DNA from: Apodemus sylvaticus
Lineage: Eukaryota; Chordata; Mammalia; Rodentia; Muridae
Length of the DNA: 64,000 nt
Reading direction: 5' to 3'
Assembly (NCBI RefSeq): GCF_947179515.1
Contig: NC_067478.1
Span: 26,280,266-26,344,265 of the forward strand
Positions 13,677 to 24,808 of the stretch are shown piece after piece (the stretch's first letter is position 1; each line of letters starts with the position of its first letter). Under the pieces are notes generated by a model. That model had not been told where the DNA came from, did not search any database, and saw only the letters and a list, made by a program, of their open reading frames with translations. A program made the translations under genes and the position numbers.

Positions 13677-15034
13677 GGATCAACATGTCTGATCCTTCCT
13701 GCACCTGTGGAGTAGCAGAGACTTGGTTCTGTAGCACCTGAGAGTGGAAATGCCTGACAGACAGAGGGACCTGAGAGTCACTTTCTGTCCCTCATTGGCA
13801 TTTCTCCAAGACTCACTATCTCTCAAGTCAGGGCAGAAGTGGGATGTTGAGCAAAAACACCCTGAAGAGCAAAGTTATTTGGGACTTTATGCTGAGGGTG
13901 ATGGGAAGTTATCCAAGCTTCTGTGTAAAACAACCAGCCTTGGGTGTTGAAGAGGTACTCTGGTAAAGAGGACAGAAAAGCTGGAGAGCAGCAGACCAAG
14001 TGGGTCACTAGGTCACTCAAAGAGCTAATCTAGAAAAATGACGTGAGTAGGGCAACACAAACCCTAACCGGGCTTCAGTCTGGTCCTGACACTTGGCTGA
14101 CTGGAACTGAGCTCAGCTGGTCCTCAGATCTTCTCACCAAAAGGGACAACTTACAGCCAATCCCCAGAAGCATTCCCCATACCTTGCATGCGATCAGCTT
14201 CATACGTGCATCACTGGTGAGTGTCTCTGTAGCCTACTTCCCTATACCTGTTCCAAAGCCTGATTCTAAATCTCCAAGGAGACATTTTGAGCTTCCCCCA
14301 CCCCCATATCTTGTGTTGAAAGAAATAGTTTAGTGTGTAAGATAGCATTCCTTCACTCTCCAGGTGCCAAAGTCAAAACTCCTTAGTACCAGCAAAATGG
14401 GAAGTAGCTTAGGCAATTATAGAAGTTAATCAACAAGAAAGCAGTTCTATTTACAAAACCCTTTATCTTTGTAAATATAATCTGGTATTTATGGTATATA
14501 CGGTATATGATATGTGTTGCATAGCCAAGTAGGACAGTGGGGCTGCCACAATCCTTCTTACAGCAAGGCTCTGTGGAAGGTGGAGAGCTCACATCAAGCC
14601 TACAGTAAAGGCGGTGTGAGAACAGCCCTGCTGGATCCACCCCCTGGCCCTTCTTCCATTGCCCCCCATACACACCTTCATGGAGGACCCGCAGCATGGG
14701 GCGCTCTGCTTAAACCCTGGTGCTTTCAAGACAGATGAAGACAGAAAGTTTCATATTTGAAACAAAACTGTCTTTATGCTTATGATTTGTAATGATTTCC
14801 CATGGCCTGTGAAACTTTGAACACAAGATGCAAGCCCATAGCTTGGGGCTGGAGAGAGGATAACTCTAGGAATATGTGGTCCCCCAGCTTGGGGTCCAGA
14901 TTCAGAACACTTCCTCAGTGTGGTTGTCAGGAGGAGGCTGTGCTTCCTGACCTAGAAGCCTCCCCTGCATGTGTCTTCATTAGCTAGGCAAAGGTAAGAT
15001 AGTCCAGAAGGGAGGAATGGTAGTGCTCTTGCAC
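13674..15034. other. Unrecognised intronic sequence
   Basis: No gene or named repeat recognised; short chance frames only. Confidence 0.5.
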
Positions 15035-15310
15035 ATTAGCTACTGTTCTCATGGCTATGATAGAGCATCTGACAGAAGCAACTTAAAGGAAGAAGGATTT
15101 GTTTGGCTCAAGATTTTAGGGGATCTCAGTCTATTGTACCAGGGGAGACCTGTGGTTGGGTAGCTCAGACCCTGCTAAAAGGAGAATGAGACCCCCTAGT
15201 CATGTTGTGGAAGCCAGTCAGGAAGCAGAAAATATGCCATATGATGGGGACAGAGTAATAGACTGCACCCCCTAAAAGTTCATCAGCCTCCACAAATTAT
15301 CTCAGGATGA
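15035..15310. mobile_element. Degenerate rodent LTR-like repeat
   Basis: Contains CATGGCTATGATAGAGCATCTGACAGAAGCAACTTAAAGGAAGAAGGATTTGTTTGGCTCA-type wording (15048-15108), which I know as a common rodent interspersed repeat. Family name not assigned. Confidence 0.5.
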
Positions 15311-15333
15311 CGTGTTAGAAAACATGAACTTTG

Positions 15334-15465
15334 TGACTGGCTGTGATGGCACACACCTTTCATCCCAGCACTCAGGAGGCAGAGGCAAGCAAATCTCTGC
15401 ATTGAAGACCAGCCTGGTTTATGATGTTAGTTTTAAATCAGCCAGGGCTACACAGAGAAACCCAG
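15334..15465 (+). mobile_element. B1 SINE
   Basis: CTGTGATGGCACACACCTTTCATCCCAGCACTCAGGAGGCAGAGGCAAG-type start (15340 on), then GACCAGCCTGGT and CCAGGGCTACACAGAGAAACCC at the end. An insertion or divergence lies around 15420-15440. Confidence 0.9.
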
Positions 15466-15616
15466 TCATAGAACCATCCTGTTCTCTGAGTGCTGAAAAT
15501 CCCCATGTACTTACAGGAGGGTTTTCAAATATATTCCACCACACCTCTATGACAACCTGCTCTGAAGTCCGCCAATGTGAGAGAGGCATAGATATGCACA
15601 CAGACATACAATACAC

Positions 15617-15618
<2 letters not shown>

Positions 15619-15653
<35 letters not shown>
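15619..15653. repeat. (CA)n microsatellite
   Basis: About 17 CA units. Confidence 0.95.
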
Positions 15654-15656
<3 letters not shown>

Positions 15657-15756
15657 CAACCCTTCATGATGATTCTCAGGATAAATGGTCACAGTGTCTC
15701 CAATCTTTCTCTCTCTTCCAAGAAACCACTAGCGCAGGTCTGTGCTAAAAGTGCCA

Positions 15757-15926
15757 CCCTGGTACATGGAGACAGCAGCAGGGCGTGAGAACAGGCTCTT
15801 CACAGGCAGGCTGCAGCCCACATCTCCAGTGGTCAGCCTCATTGCCTTCTCTACTGAAACCAGTCATGAGCTAACACAGGAAGAGAGGAGACAGGATTCA
15901 GTCTTCCTTAAAAGAACACTTTAGAA
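15757..15926. repeat. Left arm of a 170-bp near-perfect inverted repeat
   Basis: By base-by-base reading this arm equals the reverse complement of 16410-16579 at 168 of 170 positions with no gap. The differences are A/G within CTTCAC(A/G)GGCAGG and T/A within CAGTCT(T/A)CCTT. Outside the arm a further seven bases (TGCCACC) match after a 6-bp indel. The arm does not read as a SINE or L1 known to me. Confidence 0.95.
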
Positions 15927-16409
15927 GGAAGGGATCAAACATTTATAAAGAAAAAATATGTAATTTGGAACCAAAACACTTAGAAAGCACAGGCAATAGG
16001 CTATGCCCTCCGCAGGGCAGGTTTAGGCAGAAATGCTAAGGAGCAGAGGAAGAGCCCTGTTTGCAGACAGTTCTCGCCTATGACTCCCCATTCTCCTCCA
16101 TCCCTCTGGGTGTTGCCAGCATGGGACTTAACCTCCATGTGTCTAAACTCCTCTCTACCATTTGCACAATTTCAGACACTTCTGCGCCACCAACAGCAAG
16201 CAGCAGATCCTCTCAGCTGGGAATGGCCACTCTCCCCTCCCAGAATTCCTCAGGGGTTCCTTGGTGATATTTGACTTCTCTTTAATATTTGAATGTTTTC
16301 TGTTCAGACTCGGGGACCAGGCAGTAAATACAAAATGTCTGAAATGAGATGCCCTCGGTGCTGAGCCTGAAAAGGATGCTCATAGACCTAGAGTGTTTTT
16401 TTAAGGTAG

Positions 16410-16579
16410 TTCTAAAGTGTTCTTTTAAGGTAGACTGAATCCTGTCTCCTCTCTTCCTGTGTTAGCTCATGACTGGTTTCAGTAGAGAAGGCAATGAGGC
16501 TGACCACTGGAGATGTGGGCTGCAGCCTGCCCGTGAAGAGCCTGTTCTCACGCCCTGCTGCTGTCTCCATGTACCAGGG
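16410..16579. repeat. Right arm of the 170-bp inverted repeat
   Basis: Partner of 15757-15926, separated by a 483-bp spacer (15927-16409) with no recognisable element. The inner edge overlaps a short tandem duplication with a 24-bp period (16392-16409 and 16416-16433, 17 of 18 bases equal). Confidence 0.95.
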
Positions 16580-16698
16580 TAGAGGTGGCACCAGGTGGGA
16601 GTCCAGGCATCCCCTGCAGATGGACTCATCGACACGCTGAAACATACTACTGTAGACCTTGTGATTAAGAGCTGGGTGCTGAGATCTCTCCTCCTGTG

Positions 16699-16726
16699 AA
16701 CACACACACACATACACACACACACA
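16699..16726. repeat. Short (CA)n microsatellite
   Basis: CA run interrupted by a CATA. Confidence 0.85.
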
Positions 16727-16929
16727 TGTTTTCATCTACGCATTCTAGGGATGGATGGCACACAGGTGCACTGGTGCCTAGGCAGAGTTGTGGGACATCC
16801 TAAAGAAGAAAAGGTCTGCTACAGGAAATGTATCTGGAACTTTAGAATCATAAACTTGGAAACTACCTTATTTCTACTCTCTTCCTAAGTGTATGTCATG
16901 TGTTTGTGTTGTTTGTTGTATGTGGGAAT

Positions 16930-17117
16930 GTGAAGGTCATGGGCTCTGTAGCATTTATTTTAATTTAATATATATTAAGGTAAGATATAATTATAGCATT
17001 TTATATCATATTGCCTTCTCCAGTTCCAAACCTTCCCATGCCCCTTTGGTCAAACCCTTTCCAGGTACCCTCCCACAGTTGATGGTTTTTTTATTTGGTT
17101 ATTATTGTTAGATATAT

Positions 17118-17169
<52 letters not shown>

Positions 17170-17214
17170 TAACCTATTGATCCAATTTTGATTGACAGAC
17201 AAATGAGTGATAGA

Positions 17215-17252
<38 letters not shown>

Positions 17253-18660
17253 CAACCTACTGATCTCATTTTCATTAATATATAAATGATAGATGAGTGT
17301 ATGATAGAAAGATAGATAGAACCTATTGGTCCCATTTTCATTAATATATAAATGATAGATGAGTATATGATTGATAGATAGATAGATATAACCTACTGAT
17401 CCCATTTTCATTAATATATAAATGATAGATGAATGTATGATAGATAGATACAACCTACTGATCCAATTTTCATTAACATATAATAGATAGATAGATAGAT
17501 AGATAGATAGACAGACAGACAAATAAACACAACCTACTGATCTTATTTTCATTATTTGTGTGGATATGATTTCAGAATTGACCACTTTGTGTTAAATAAC
17601 CTGTTAGGGGACTCATTCCTGAGAAATGCTAATTTTCAATCTCTTTTCATTAATTGGTTACCTGTAGTTCTTTGTAGGCAGGGCTCCATAAATGTTTCCC
17701 CTTCTATTTTAGCACATCTACTAATACTGTCACTGTTCAGGACTTGTTTAGGCAGCCATTTCTAGAAAATACCACCCCACAGCAGACTCCTTGGTCCTCT
17801 GGCTCTTACAATTATTCCACTCCCTCTCCCTTGATGTTCCCTGAGCCTTAAGTGAAGACGTATCTCTTGAGGCTGGGCTCCCGACAATCTGTTGATCAGT
17901 GACCAGTTGTGGTTTTCTGTGACGGTCTCATTTGCTGTAAAGAGAAGCTTCTCTGATGAGGGATGAGTGTTATACTTTGCGAGTTTAAGGACGTATTTTA
18001 GGAATTATGTTGGTAGAAAGTAAAGTGATCATAGTGTACCCTTTTCTGTGATCCATGAGCACACCATCCTCAAGCATTGACTAGGTCTCTTGTACCAGGC
18101 AGTATTTCCCTCCTGCTGAACAGACCTATTAGACAGCCATTGGTTACCACCAAGATATTAGTACCAGTTACTCCTCAGGGATATCTGACCATGCTGGTTT
18201 TTGTCATTCACAACCATCACAGCTGAGTGGGGCTGTGATGGCCTCCCTCTCCTAGCAGTTTGCATAGTACTTTCTGGTAATAAGGAGGCTAGACTTTGGG
18301 AAGGAGGCTATGGGTTAGATCCAGCTCAAGTCTTCTGAGTCCTGTGTCCTAGGTGTACAGTGTCTTTAGCACTAGGACCTTACCTTCAACCTCTGCGAGG
18401 CAACCAAGGGCAACAGCCATCATCTATGTTATTTTGGGAGGCACTTGGACTACCTTGATCAATAACTTGAATGGAAGTTTCTGATGCCTGGTACTGGGTT
18501 TGTGGAGATTCAGGGGTGTGGGGTTGTTTATTTGTTTAGTTTGTTTGCATGCTGACTTTTGTAGGGAGCATTGTCTTCCCAAGTGGCATAACTTTGCTTA
18601 AGCTATGTATGTTTCTATACATATCCATATATGTTTGTGTTTTATACCATTATAGGTAGA
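16930..18660. mobile_element. Rodent L1-like (Lx-type) sequence, split by a GATA minisatellite
   Basis: Both flanks of the GATA array look like one dispersed rodent element: 16950-17100 (TTTAATTTAATATATATTAAGG, CCAAACCTTCCCATGCCC) and 17560-18560 (CCTGTAGTTCTTTGTAGGCAGG, CTGGCTCTTACAATTATTCC, GACCAGTTGTGGTTTTCTGTG, AAAGAGAAGCTTCTCTGATG, GAGGCAACCAAGGGCAACAG). The assignment to the Lx/L1 group is from memory; orientation not assigned. Confidence 0.45.
17113..17560. repeat. GATA microsatellite expanded into a roughly 62-83-bp minisatellite
   Basis: Six units begin with AACCTA(C/T)TG at 17171, 17254, 17320, 17390, 17452 and 17531. Each carries a (C/A)ATTTT(C/G)ATT(A/G)A block followed by a GATA or GATG run of varying length. 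The longest pure runs are 17117-17169 and 17213-17252. The minus strand stays open for 164 codons as Tyr/Leu/Ser/Ile repeats, a by-product of the array. Confidence 0.93.
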
Positions 18661-19205
18661 TATAAAATGTTACTTGAAGCCTTATCAAACAGCCTTAGGA
18701 TAGCAATTTTAAATGCACCAGCTACCTAAAGTTCTGGTTCCAGGCTTGATTTTTCCTCTCTCTCTATTTGTGTAGCATTGAGTACCCTCTAAGCCTTGGC
18801 TGTTGCCTTTGCAGTGCTAGACAGTGGTAGCTACCTCATTGTTCCTTGTCAGTGTTCTCCCAGAGGCTGGAGCAGAGTGAAGCCCAGCAAACATACCTGG
18901 AACAACAACATCCTTGCTCAGGACCCGTATCATCATCACCAGGGAAGAAGAGGGAAACTAACCTGCCCTTCAGAACACAAAAGCTAAACCAGAAACTTAG
19001 ACTACAATTACTGTATGAAGCTCGTTACTTAAATCTGAGGAGCAACTGGTAATATAAGAAGACAAAGCGAGCCTCTGTATCTTATTATCTCTTAAATAAT
19101 ATGACTTAAGTGTTTATAGTTTTTTTTAACATGGTATTAGGTAGTATAAGGAATCATAGAATGATTTAAAGTAGAGATGTTTGAAGATGTCTGCTTTCAG
19201 CATGA
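18661..19205. other. Unrecognised intronic sequence
   Basis: Nothing recognised. Confidence 0.45.
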
Positions 19206-19535
19206 CCAAAAGTAACTTGAAGAAGAAAGGGTTATTTGATTTTGACATCCCAATCAAGGACCACCATTGAGGAAAGTCAGGGAAGGAACTCAAGGCAGGA
19301 AGCTGGAGGCAGGAACTGAAGCAGAGGCCAACACAGAGTACTACTTGCTGGCTTGTTCCCTGTGGTTTTCTCATCTTGGCTTCTCCCACATCAATCATTA
19401 ACCAAGAAAGTGCCTCCCGTAGACTTGCCTACAGGCCAATTTGATGGAGGCATTTTCTCAACTAAGATACTATTTTCCCAGATGATTTTAACTTGTATCA
19501 AGTTGACCAAAAAAATATAACGAGCAAACTATCCC
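19206..19535. mobile_element. Rodent LTR-like interspersed repeat
   Basis: Parallel to the copy at 29990-30352: GAAAGGGTTATTTG, GGAAAGTCAGGGAAGGAACTC, GAAGCTGGAGGCAGGAACTG, AGAGGCCA, TTGCTGGCTTGTTCCC, CATCAATCATTAACCAAGAAA, CTTGCCTACAGGCCAATTTGATGGAGGC and ATCAAGTTGACCA at the end. Family name not assigned. Confidence 0.65.
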
Positions 19536-22500
19536 ACTATTTGATAAAGAACTTAGGTACCTGTATGTTTTGGTACCTTCTGAGAGCCCTGGAACCAACC
19601 CCTTGGAATAACCAGCTACAACCATATATCCACACATGTACTCAATACACCTTCAGTAAGCCCAGGACATGAACCAGTCCCTAAGCTCTAGGAGCACAGA
19701 GGAAGGGCGATTACATTGGCCTAGGTGGTGGTGTTGGCCCAAAGAGCCCCACCAAATGAGAGACATGACTAGATGCTAAAGGACTAGTAGCTGTGCCTGG
19801 ACTCTCTTTGCCCCTCAGAGTCTTCCTCACCTTTCTTTGCCTGCTCCACACGCTCGGCAGTAAGTAGCTTCTTCGCCACAGATTACAGTTGGTACAGCCC
19901 ACTAGAGTCAAGCAGGGACTGATTGCCATTCAGGGATCTGAAACCATCTCCTCATGCTCATCTAGGGCCTACTGTAACACCTATACCCCTGACTCTTCCC
20001 ATACCCTGGAGTTTATCTCCACCCAAGCCTCTTCTGCACCTGCCCTATGTTCTGGGTCTCCAACTTGCAGCCAGACAAAGACTAAGAGGAACTATCATGT
20101 GAACAAACCAGTTGGGACTTGGGCCTGCAAGGCATTGGTATGGCAAGACTATGGGTATTTATTTAGGCTGGACAAGTAGGCAGACACTATAACAGAATTA
20201 CCTTTATGATAAACCCCTTTCTCTCAGGGCACCCACAGTCTGCTAGTTCGTTTGATGTAGAAATTTCAGATTTTTTTTTAAACATACGATATCATCGTCG
20301 GTTTTCTTGCAGTGTTTGGGTCAGCTCTAAAACCAAAGCAGCTGGAAAAATAAGACAAGGAAGCTCCCTGCCGTGTCCTTGTTAGCTGGTCTCCCTTGCT
20401 GTGTATAATTGCAGCATTTTAACTTACTATTTACTCTTCTCTGTGGTAGTGGACTCTCATGGTAGAGCTTGCTGTTTCTTCTGTGCCACAGTGTGCACTT
20501 CAAGCAGAGGTTCAGAGGTTGTTTTTAAATAAATGAATTTTTGGCTACAGAGAGGATGTACTGTGACCAAGCCACATCTAGGACCTTTTGTTCCCATGAA
20601 GAATAATTTGTCACTTTGTGGACTAGATCTTGGGCATTTCACTTGTTAAAGCTTACCATCTAATTGTCTTGGGTGCCCAGCCACCTTAAACCAAGACTCA
20701 AGAACAGGAGAGAATTTCATGTTACCGGTCGTGATGAACTTTGTTCCTTACAGTGCATAACAAGCAACTGAGGAACACCAGCTTTCTGTCCTGCCTGGGA
20801 ATCTGGGAGTGGCGTCAGCTAATTATGGGACTCGTCCCAGGGTGTGTGGACTGAGTCCTTCCTAGGCCATGTGCTTACTGTCCTCTGAGCTCTCACGTGG
20901 AACAAGAGCACGTGACGTGTCCAACTTGCTTTCACTTTGTTTTCATAGCTTAAGTTGTACTTGTTTTCAACATTTAGAATGTAGGAGATTTCACATCTAC
21001 AGAAAACAAACACACAAAACACCTCTGACGATTTGCCAGCATATACTGCCATTTCCTGTTTGGCCACATCTCTTGAAGGTAAATAGTACCCTAATAGAAG
21101 CTAAATGTTGCTGTGGTCATAGCCCTCTCCCCTCAGCTTGCATCTTTCACTCAACCACTTCCCTTACTGCTCCCTGGTCCTGAATTACCCGCCAAGAACA
21201 CTATGGCTGATGGAACACTAGGTTGGCAAAGGTACACACATGGCCCTATGAGTAGCCCTACACAGGGTAGACAATAGGCCCTCTGGCAGTCATTTCTGAA
21301 GTTCATTCTATGTTATATACCTGTACTTCATGGGTAACAAAATGTGAAAGAAAGTACGTAAATGTTCTGGGAGTGGATAAGTTGCTTTCGTGGAGTGTGG
21401 AAGTCACGTGTTCACAGTATTATGTTATGTGCAGCCAACGGGGAGGATTCCTCGGGAGCTTAGTCTTCTGAAGACCAGTAATCCTGGACTTGGAGTGTAG
21501 TCCAAGATCAAAAGCTTGTGCTCTGCCTGCACCACCAGGGCAAAGGTCCGTGATGGCTTTATATTCAGTCTATACCCTTCCCCCAACTCTGTGTTATACC
21601 TGTCTGGCAGAAACTCATGAATACATATGAAAAGGACAGGGATAATTACTGTGGAAAGCTTACAACCTGACTGATACTACTTTGATAGTTTTAGGACATG
21701 GTTATGGTGTCATGTTTGAGGTGGGGAGAAAGAAACCTTAATGTAATTCCATTGACCAGAGAGAACTTTATTTACCCAGCATGCCTTCAGGCAGGTGGTC
21801 CAGATTTTATCTTACGTGAGAAATACACCCAGCTGCAAAACAGACAGCCATTCTGCCTGTAAGAGCAAATACACATTTCAAGGTTGGATTGTCTTCTAGG
21901 TACTAAACAGCTATTTCAGGAGCCCAGCTTTTAGCCGTGTCCATGCTGGACCCAGGAGCACACTTCTTCCATCAGAATCCAAGAATCTCTGACCTAGCCA
22001 AACAAAACATACTACACCCACCTCCAGAGATATTATGGGAAAGTATGGTGACTCTGTCTATCAAACATCCATCTGAAGGCCTGTGGTTTCCATGAAGTTT
22101 GTGTCTCATAAAAATTTAAACACCTGCTAAGCGAAAACAACACCTTTTTGCTGTCATTGTGGCAAACACCTTCTGCAGGAATTTTCTCACTTCTCAGAGG
22201 CGACATATTTCACAGGCGGTTCCCCTGGCACAGACACCACTAAAACTGAACAAGAGTCAGGTGAGAGGTTAGATGCCCTCCAAGGGCCCTGAGGGTGACC
22301 TCTGGGAGTTATGACAGGCACCTTCAGAAGCAGGGGTCTGGAGGGGCTTCACAATCAAGGGATTTGGAGCTGCAAGTAGTCGATTCTAAGTTTAATGGTT
22401 ATGCCTGGGCCTGGACGACATGGTTTCCAAGGCTGGGGCATAAAAGCCTGCCAAGGAGCAGAGGGAATACTTAACTCAGCTGGAACACAAGATGGGGAGA

Positions 22501-22784
22501 ACCAGTAGTGAGCTACAATAGAGACTAGTTAGTCCTGTGCTAAGAACTAGCCACTCATCAGACATTTTTATACACCAACTGGTTTTCCCAGGGTTTGTCA
22601 ATCTTCAGTATCAATAGGACCCCTGTAACAGAAATTAGGACTCTGCCACATGTCTACCACCCTCAAAGCTGTCCTTACCACTGGCATGATGCAGACTACA
22701 AACCACTGAAGGTTCTGCGTTCAGAGTGTCTCATGTTCTCCTAAGAACTGTGTCATCTTTCCCCTGTGACTCCTAGAACCCAGG
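19536..22784. other. Transposon-poor intronic block with paired E-boxes
   Basis: No SINE, L1 or LTR recognised over about 3.2 kb. Includes the CACGTG cluster at 20894-20920. Reading frames are short and unlike known proteins. Confidence 0.5.
20894..20920. promoter_or_regulatory. Two CACGTG E-boxes and a TGACG half-site
   Basis: CACGTG at 20894-20899 and 20909-20914, fifteen bases apart, with TGACGT overlapping at 20913-20918. These are target cores for bHLH-ZIP factors (USF/MYC/TFE type) and CREB/ATF half-sites. No promoter features surround them, so function is a guess. Confidence 0.3.
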
Positions 22785-23172
22785 TACCAAAGTCCTAACT
22801 TTAAGTATCTCTGAAAATGGCCTCTAGAGTAACAGTCTCATTGCAAGTGTAATTTGTCAAGACGAACTCATCCAAGCACTTACTATGCTTCTAATCCAGC
22901 ACAATGGGTGTCCTTATAAAATAGGGAATTATGAAAATGGTTGCACTCAGGAAAGGGATCATTGGAAAATGACAGCAGAGACACAGAAATCATGAGAAAC
23001 CACAAGAAGTTTCAAGAAAGGCATAGAATGCTTTTTACCAAGGCTCTGAGGAGTCAACCTTGCCAATATCTTTACCTCTTATCTTCAAGCCTTCAGAAAC
23101 ACAAGACATTTCTATTGTTTAAAACACTTAGACTGTGGTAGTTTGCTATAGCAGCTCTGGAAAATCAATCAC
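22785..23172 (+). mobile_element. MaLR-type LTR (MLT1/MST-like), ancient
   Basis: Order of phrases follows a mammalian MaLR LTR: AATGGCCTC..., TGTAATTTGTCAAGACGA, GGGTGTCCTTATAAAATAGGG, CAAGCCTTCAGAAACACAAGACATTTCTATTGTTTAAAACACTTAGACTGTGGTAGTTTGCTATAGCAGC-type end (23086-23154). Subfamily not assigned. Confidence 0.72.
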
Positions 23173-24795
23173 AAATTAAAAACCACCTCCAAAATGGCTT
23201 CCTTTCTGAATGTAAATGTATGCATCTGGAGTTCTCTGCAAATGAGCCCATCGTTTCCTGGTTTCCTGGGTGGCCACTTGTGTCTGGCCACATGGAGTTA
23301 TCAGTTTAGGCTCAAACACTCATCACCCCATGCAATCTTTCTGAAGAGAGCCCAAGAGGGAAATTAAATTAAATCCCTAAAGTCAGTTGAACAGTCACAA
23401 CTCAGAGAGATTATAGAATTAGCCTAGGGCTACACATTCATTAATTCCAGACTATCTCTAACAAATCAGTTATAGTTCAACAATGCTCAGAAATATTTGA
23501 TCAGAGACTTCTCTCCCAGGACAGAATTTTTGTCCTATTACAAAGTTTCATGGTAAGCCTGAATACCAGAGGGACCATGAAAGTAACTCCTGTAGAACAA
23601 CAGGGCTTTTAAGTAGGGGGCCATGGAAGAACAAGACCACTCTTACCGCTCTTGATGAAGATGAAGGAGGCTCGCCCCAGCCCTGACCAGTCCCAGAGCT
23701 AAAGGGCAGAGCAGAGTCTTAGCTAACTGGAGCTTTCCCCGCTTGCCCGCACTTGTGTTTGTCCTCAGTGGCACATCTCCTCCAGCCTCCAGCTCCCCAT
23801 CCAGATGCACAGAGCACCTCTGCTTGGCGCCTACAGCTCCCTGCTGCTGTTATCCCCAAAGCCATCCTCTGTTTTCACCTTGTTGGTCTCTCAAAGCCCT
23901 CCTCAGCAGAGCATGCTGTCTTGATTCAAGACTTAGTTCCTGTTCGTGTGTTTCTGGAAAATTCTCCCTCAGATTCCCAGTGAGGTGTCATCTTATATAT
24001 AGACCCCCTCCTGTATTCTCCTGTGTCTGGCCCCAAAGTGCTTGGTACATCATTTGCTTTCGTGGTAGAGGGCCCAAGAGAGAAGCTTCCTGATGCACCT
24101 TGACCTTACAGACAGGCTTGCTTTCTGACTTTTTGCCTCCATCCCCTGTGCCCACCACATCAGCATTGCACATTTTTTTAAAGAAAAAAACCCCATTGAT
24201 TAAAAGATGTGCCTCTGAGTATAGGCAGCTCAGCAAGCATCCTATAGCCATTACATCTTAGTGCAAATTATTTGTGCTTGTTAAAAATGTATAAGAACAA
24301 ACTTCTGGGCAAAAAAAAAAAAAACCAAAAAAACAACAACAAAAACAAAAACAAACAAACAAAAAACCATGAAGAACTATATGGAGAAGACTGGAGAAAC
24401 TTTTGCCTGCACAGTTTACCACCTTCATGTATTCAGGAGATTTAATATAACTAATGGTAACACATTACAATTCCCCTGCATAGTGATGCTATGATCTAGA
24501 GGGAAGTGAGGGGAGGGGGCTGAGTTACATGTGACCCTCAGAACTCAAGACTTTTGTCAATGTCTAGTAGAGATGGCTATTTGGCCACCTTCTGCCTCAC
24601 AATGATGGCCCAGGAAGGTTGCTCTCAGAATGTAAACATGGGTTCTCTTGGAAATGTACAATATCATTCAGCATGTTAAAATCTTGCCATTAAGAAACTT
24701 AATTTTAACTCAGCATTTCCCAAGTGGATGCAGTAATTAAAAGAGCAGCGAATTTGTATAATGCCCACTCCGAGGAGCAGATACCTCGTAAAAAT

Positions 24796-24808
24796 GGTCA
24801 CAGTGACC
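24796..24808. promoter_or_regulatory. Perfect oestrogen response element palindrome
   Basis: GGTCACAGTGACC is the consensus palindrome GGTCAnnnTGACC with no mismatch. Taking the 15-bp form AGGTCAnnnTGACCT, 14 of 15 positions would match (T instead of A at 24795). Known: this is the high-affinity site of oestrogen receptors alpha and beta. Occupancy is not shown by sequence. Confidence 0.6.

Noticed and set aside
15312..15788. 158-codon plus-strand ORF, among the longest in the window
   Set aside because: It runs through a B1 SINE, a (CA)n tract and the left inverted-repeat arm; no conserved protein signature.
16412..16735. Same peptide encoded at 15742-15924 (+) and 16412-16735 (-), which looked like a duplicated gene
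   Set aside because: The shared peptide only reflects the inverted DNA repeat. No start context, domain or extension beyond the arms supports coding.
17171..17540. Regularly spaced repeats that could be mistaken for a CRISPR array
   Set aside because: Eukaryotic context, repeats degenerate and GATA-filled, no unique spacers and no cas genes.
17091..17585. 164-codon minus-strand ORF with Tyr/Leu/Ser/Ile repeats
   Set aside because: By-product of the GATA array and its duplicated flanks.
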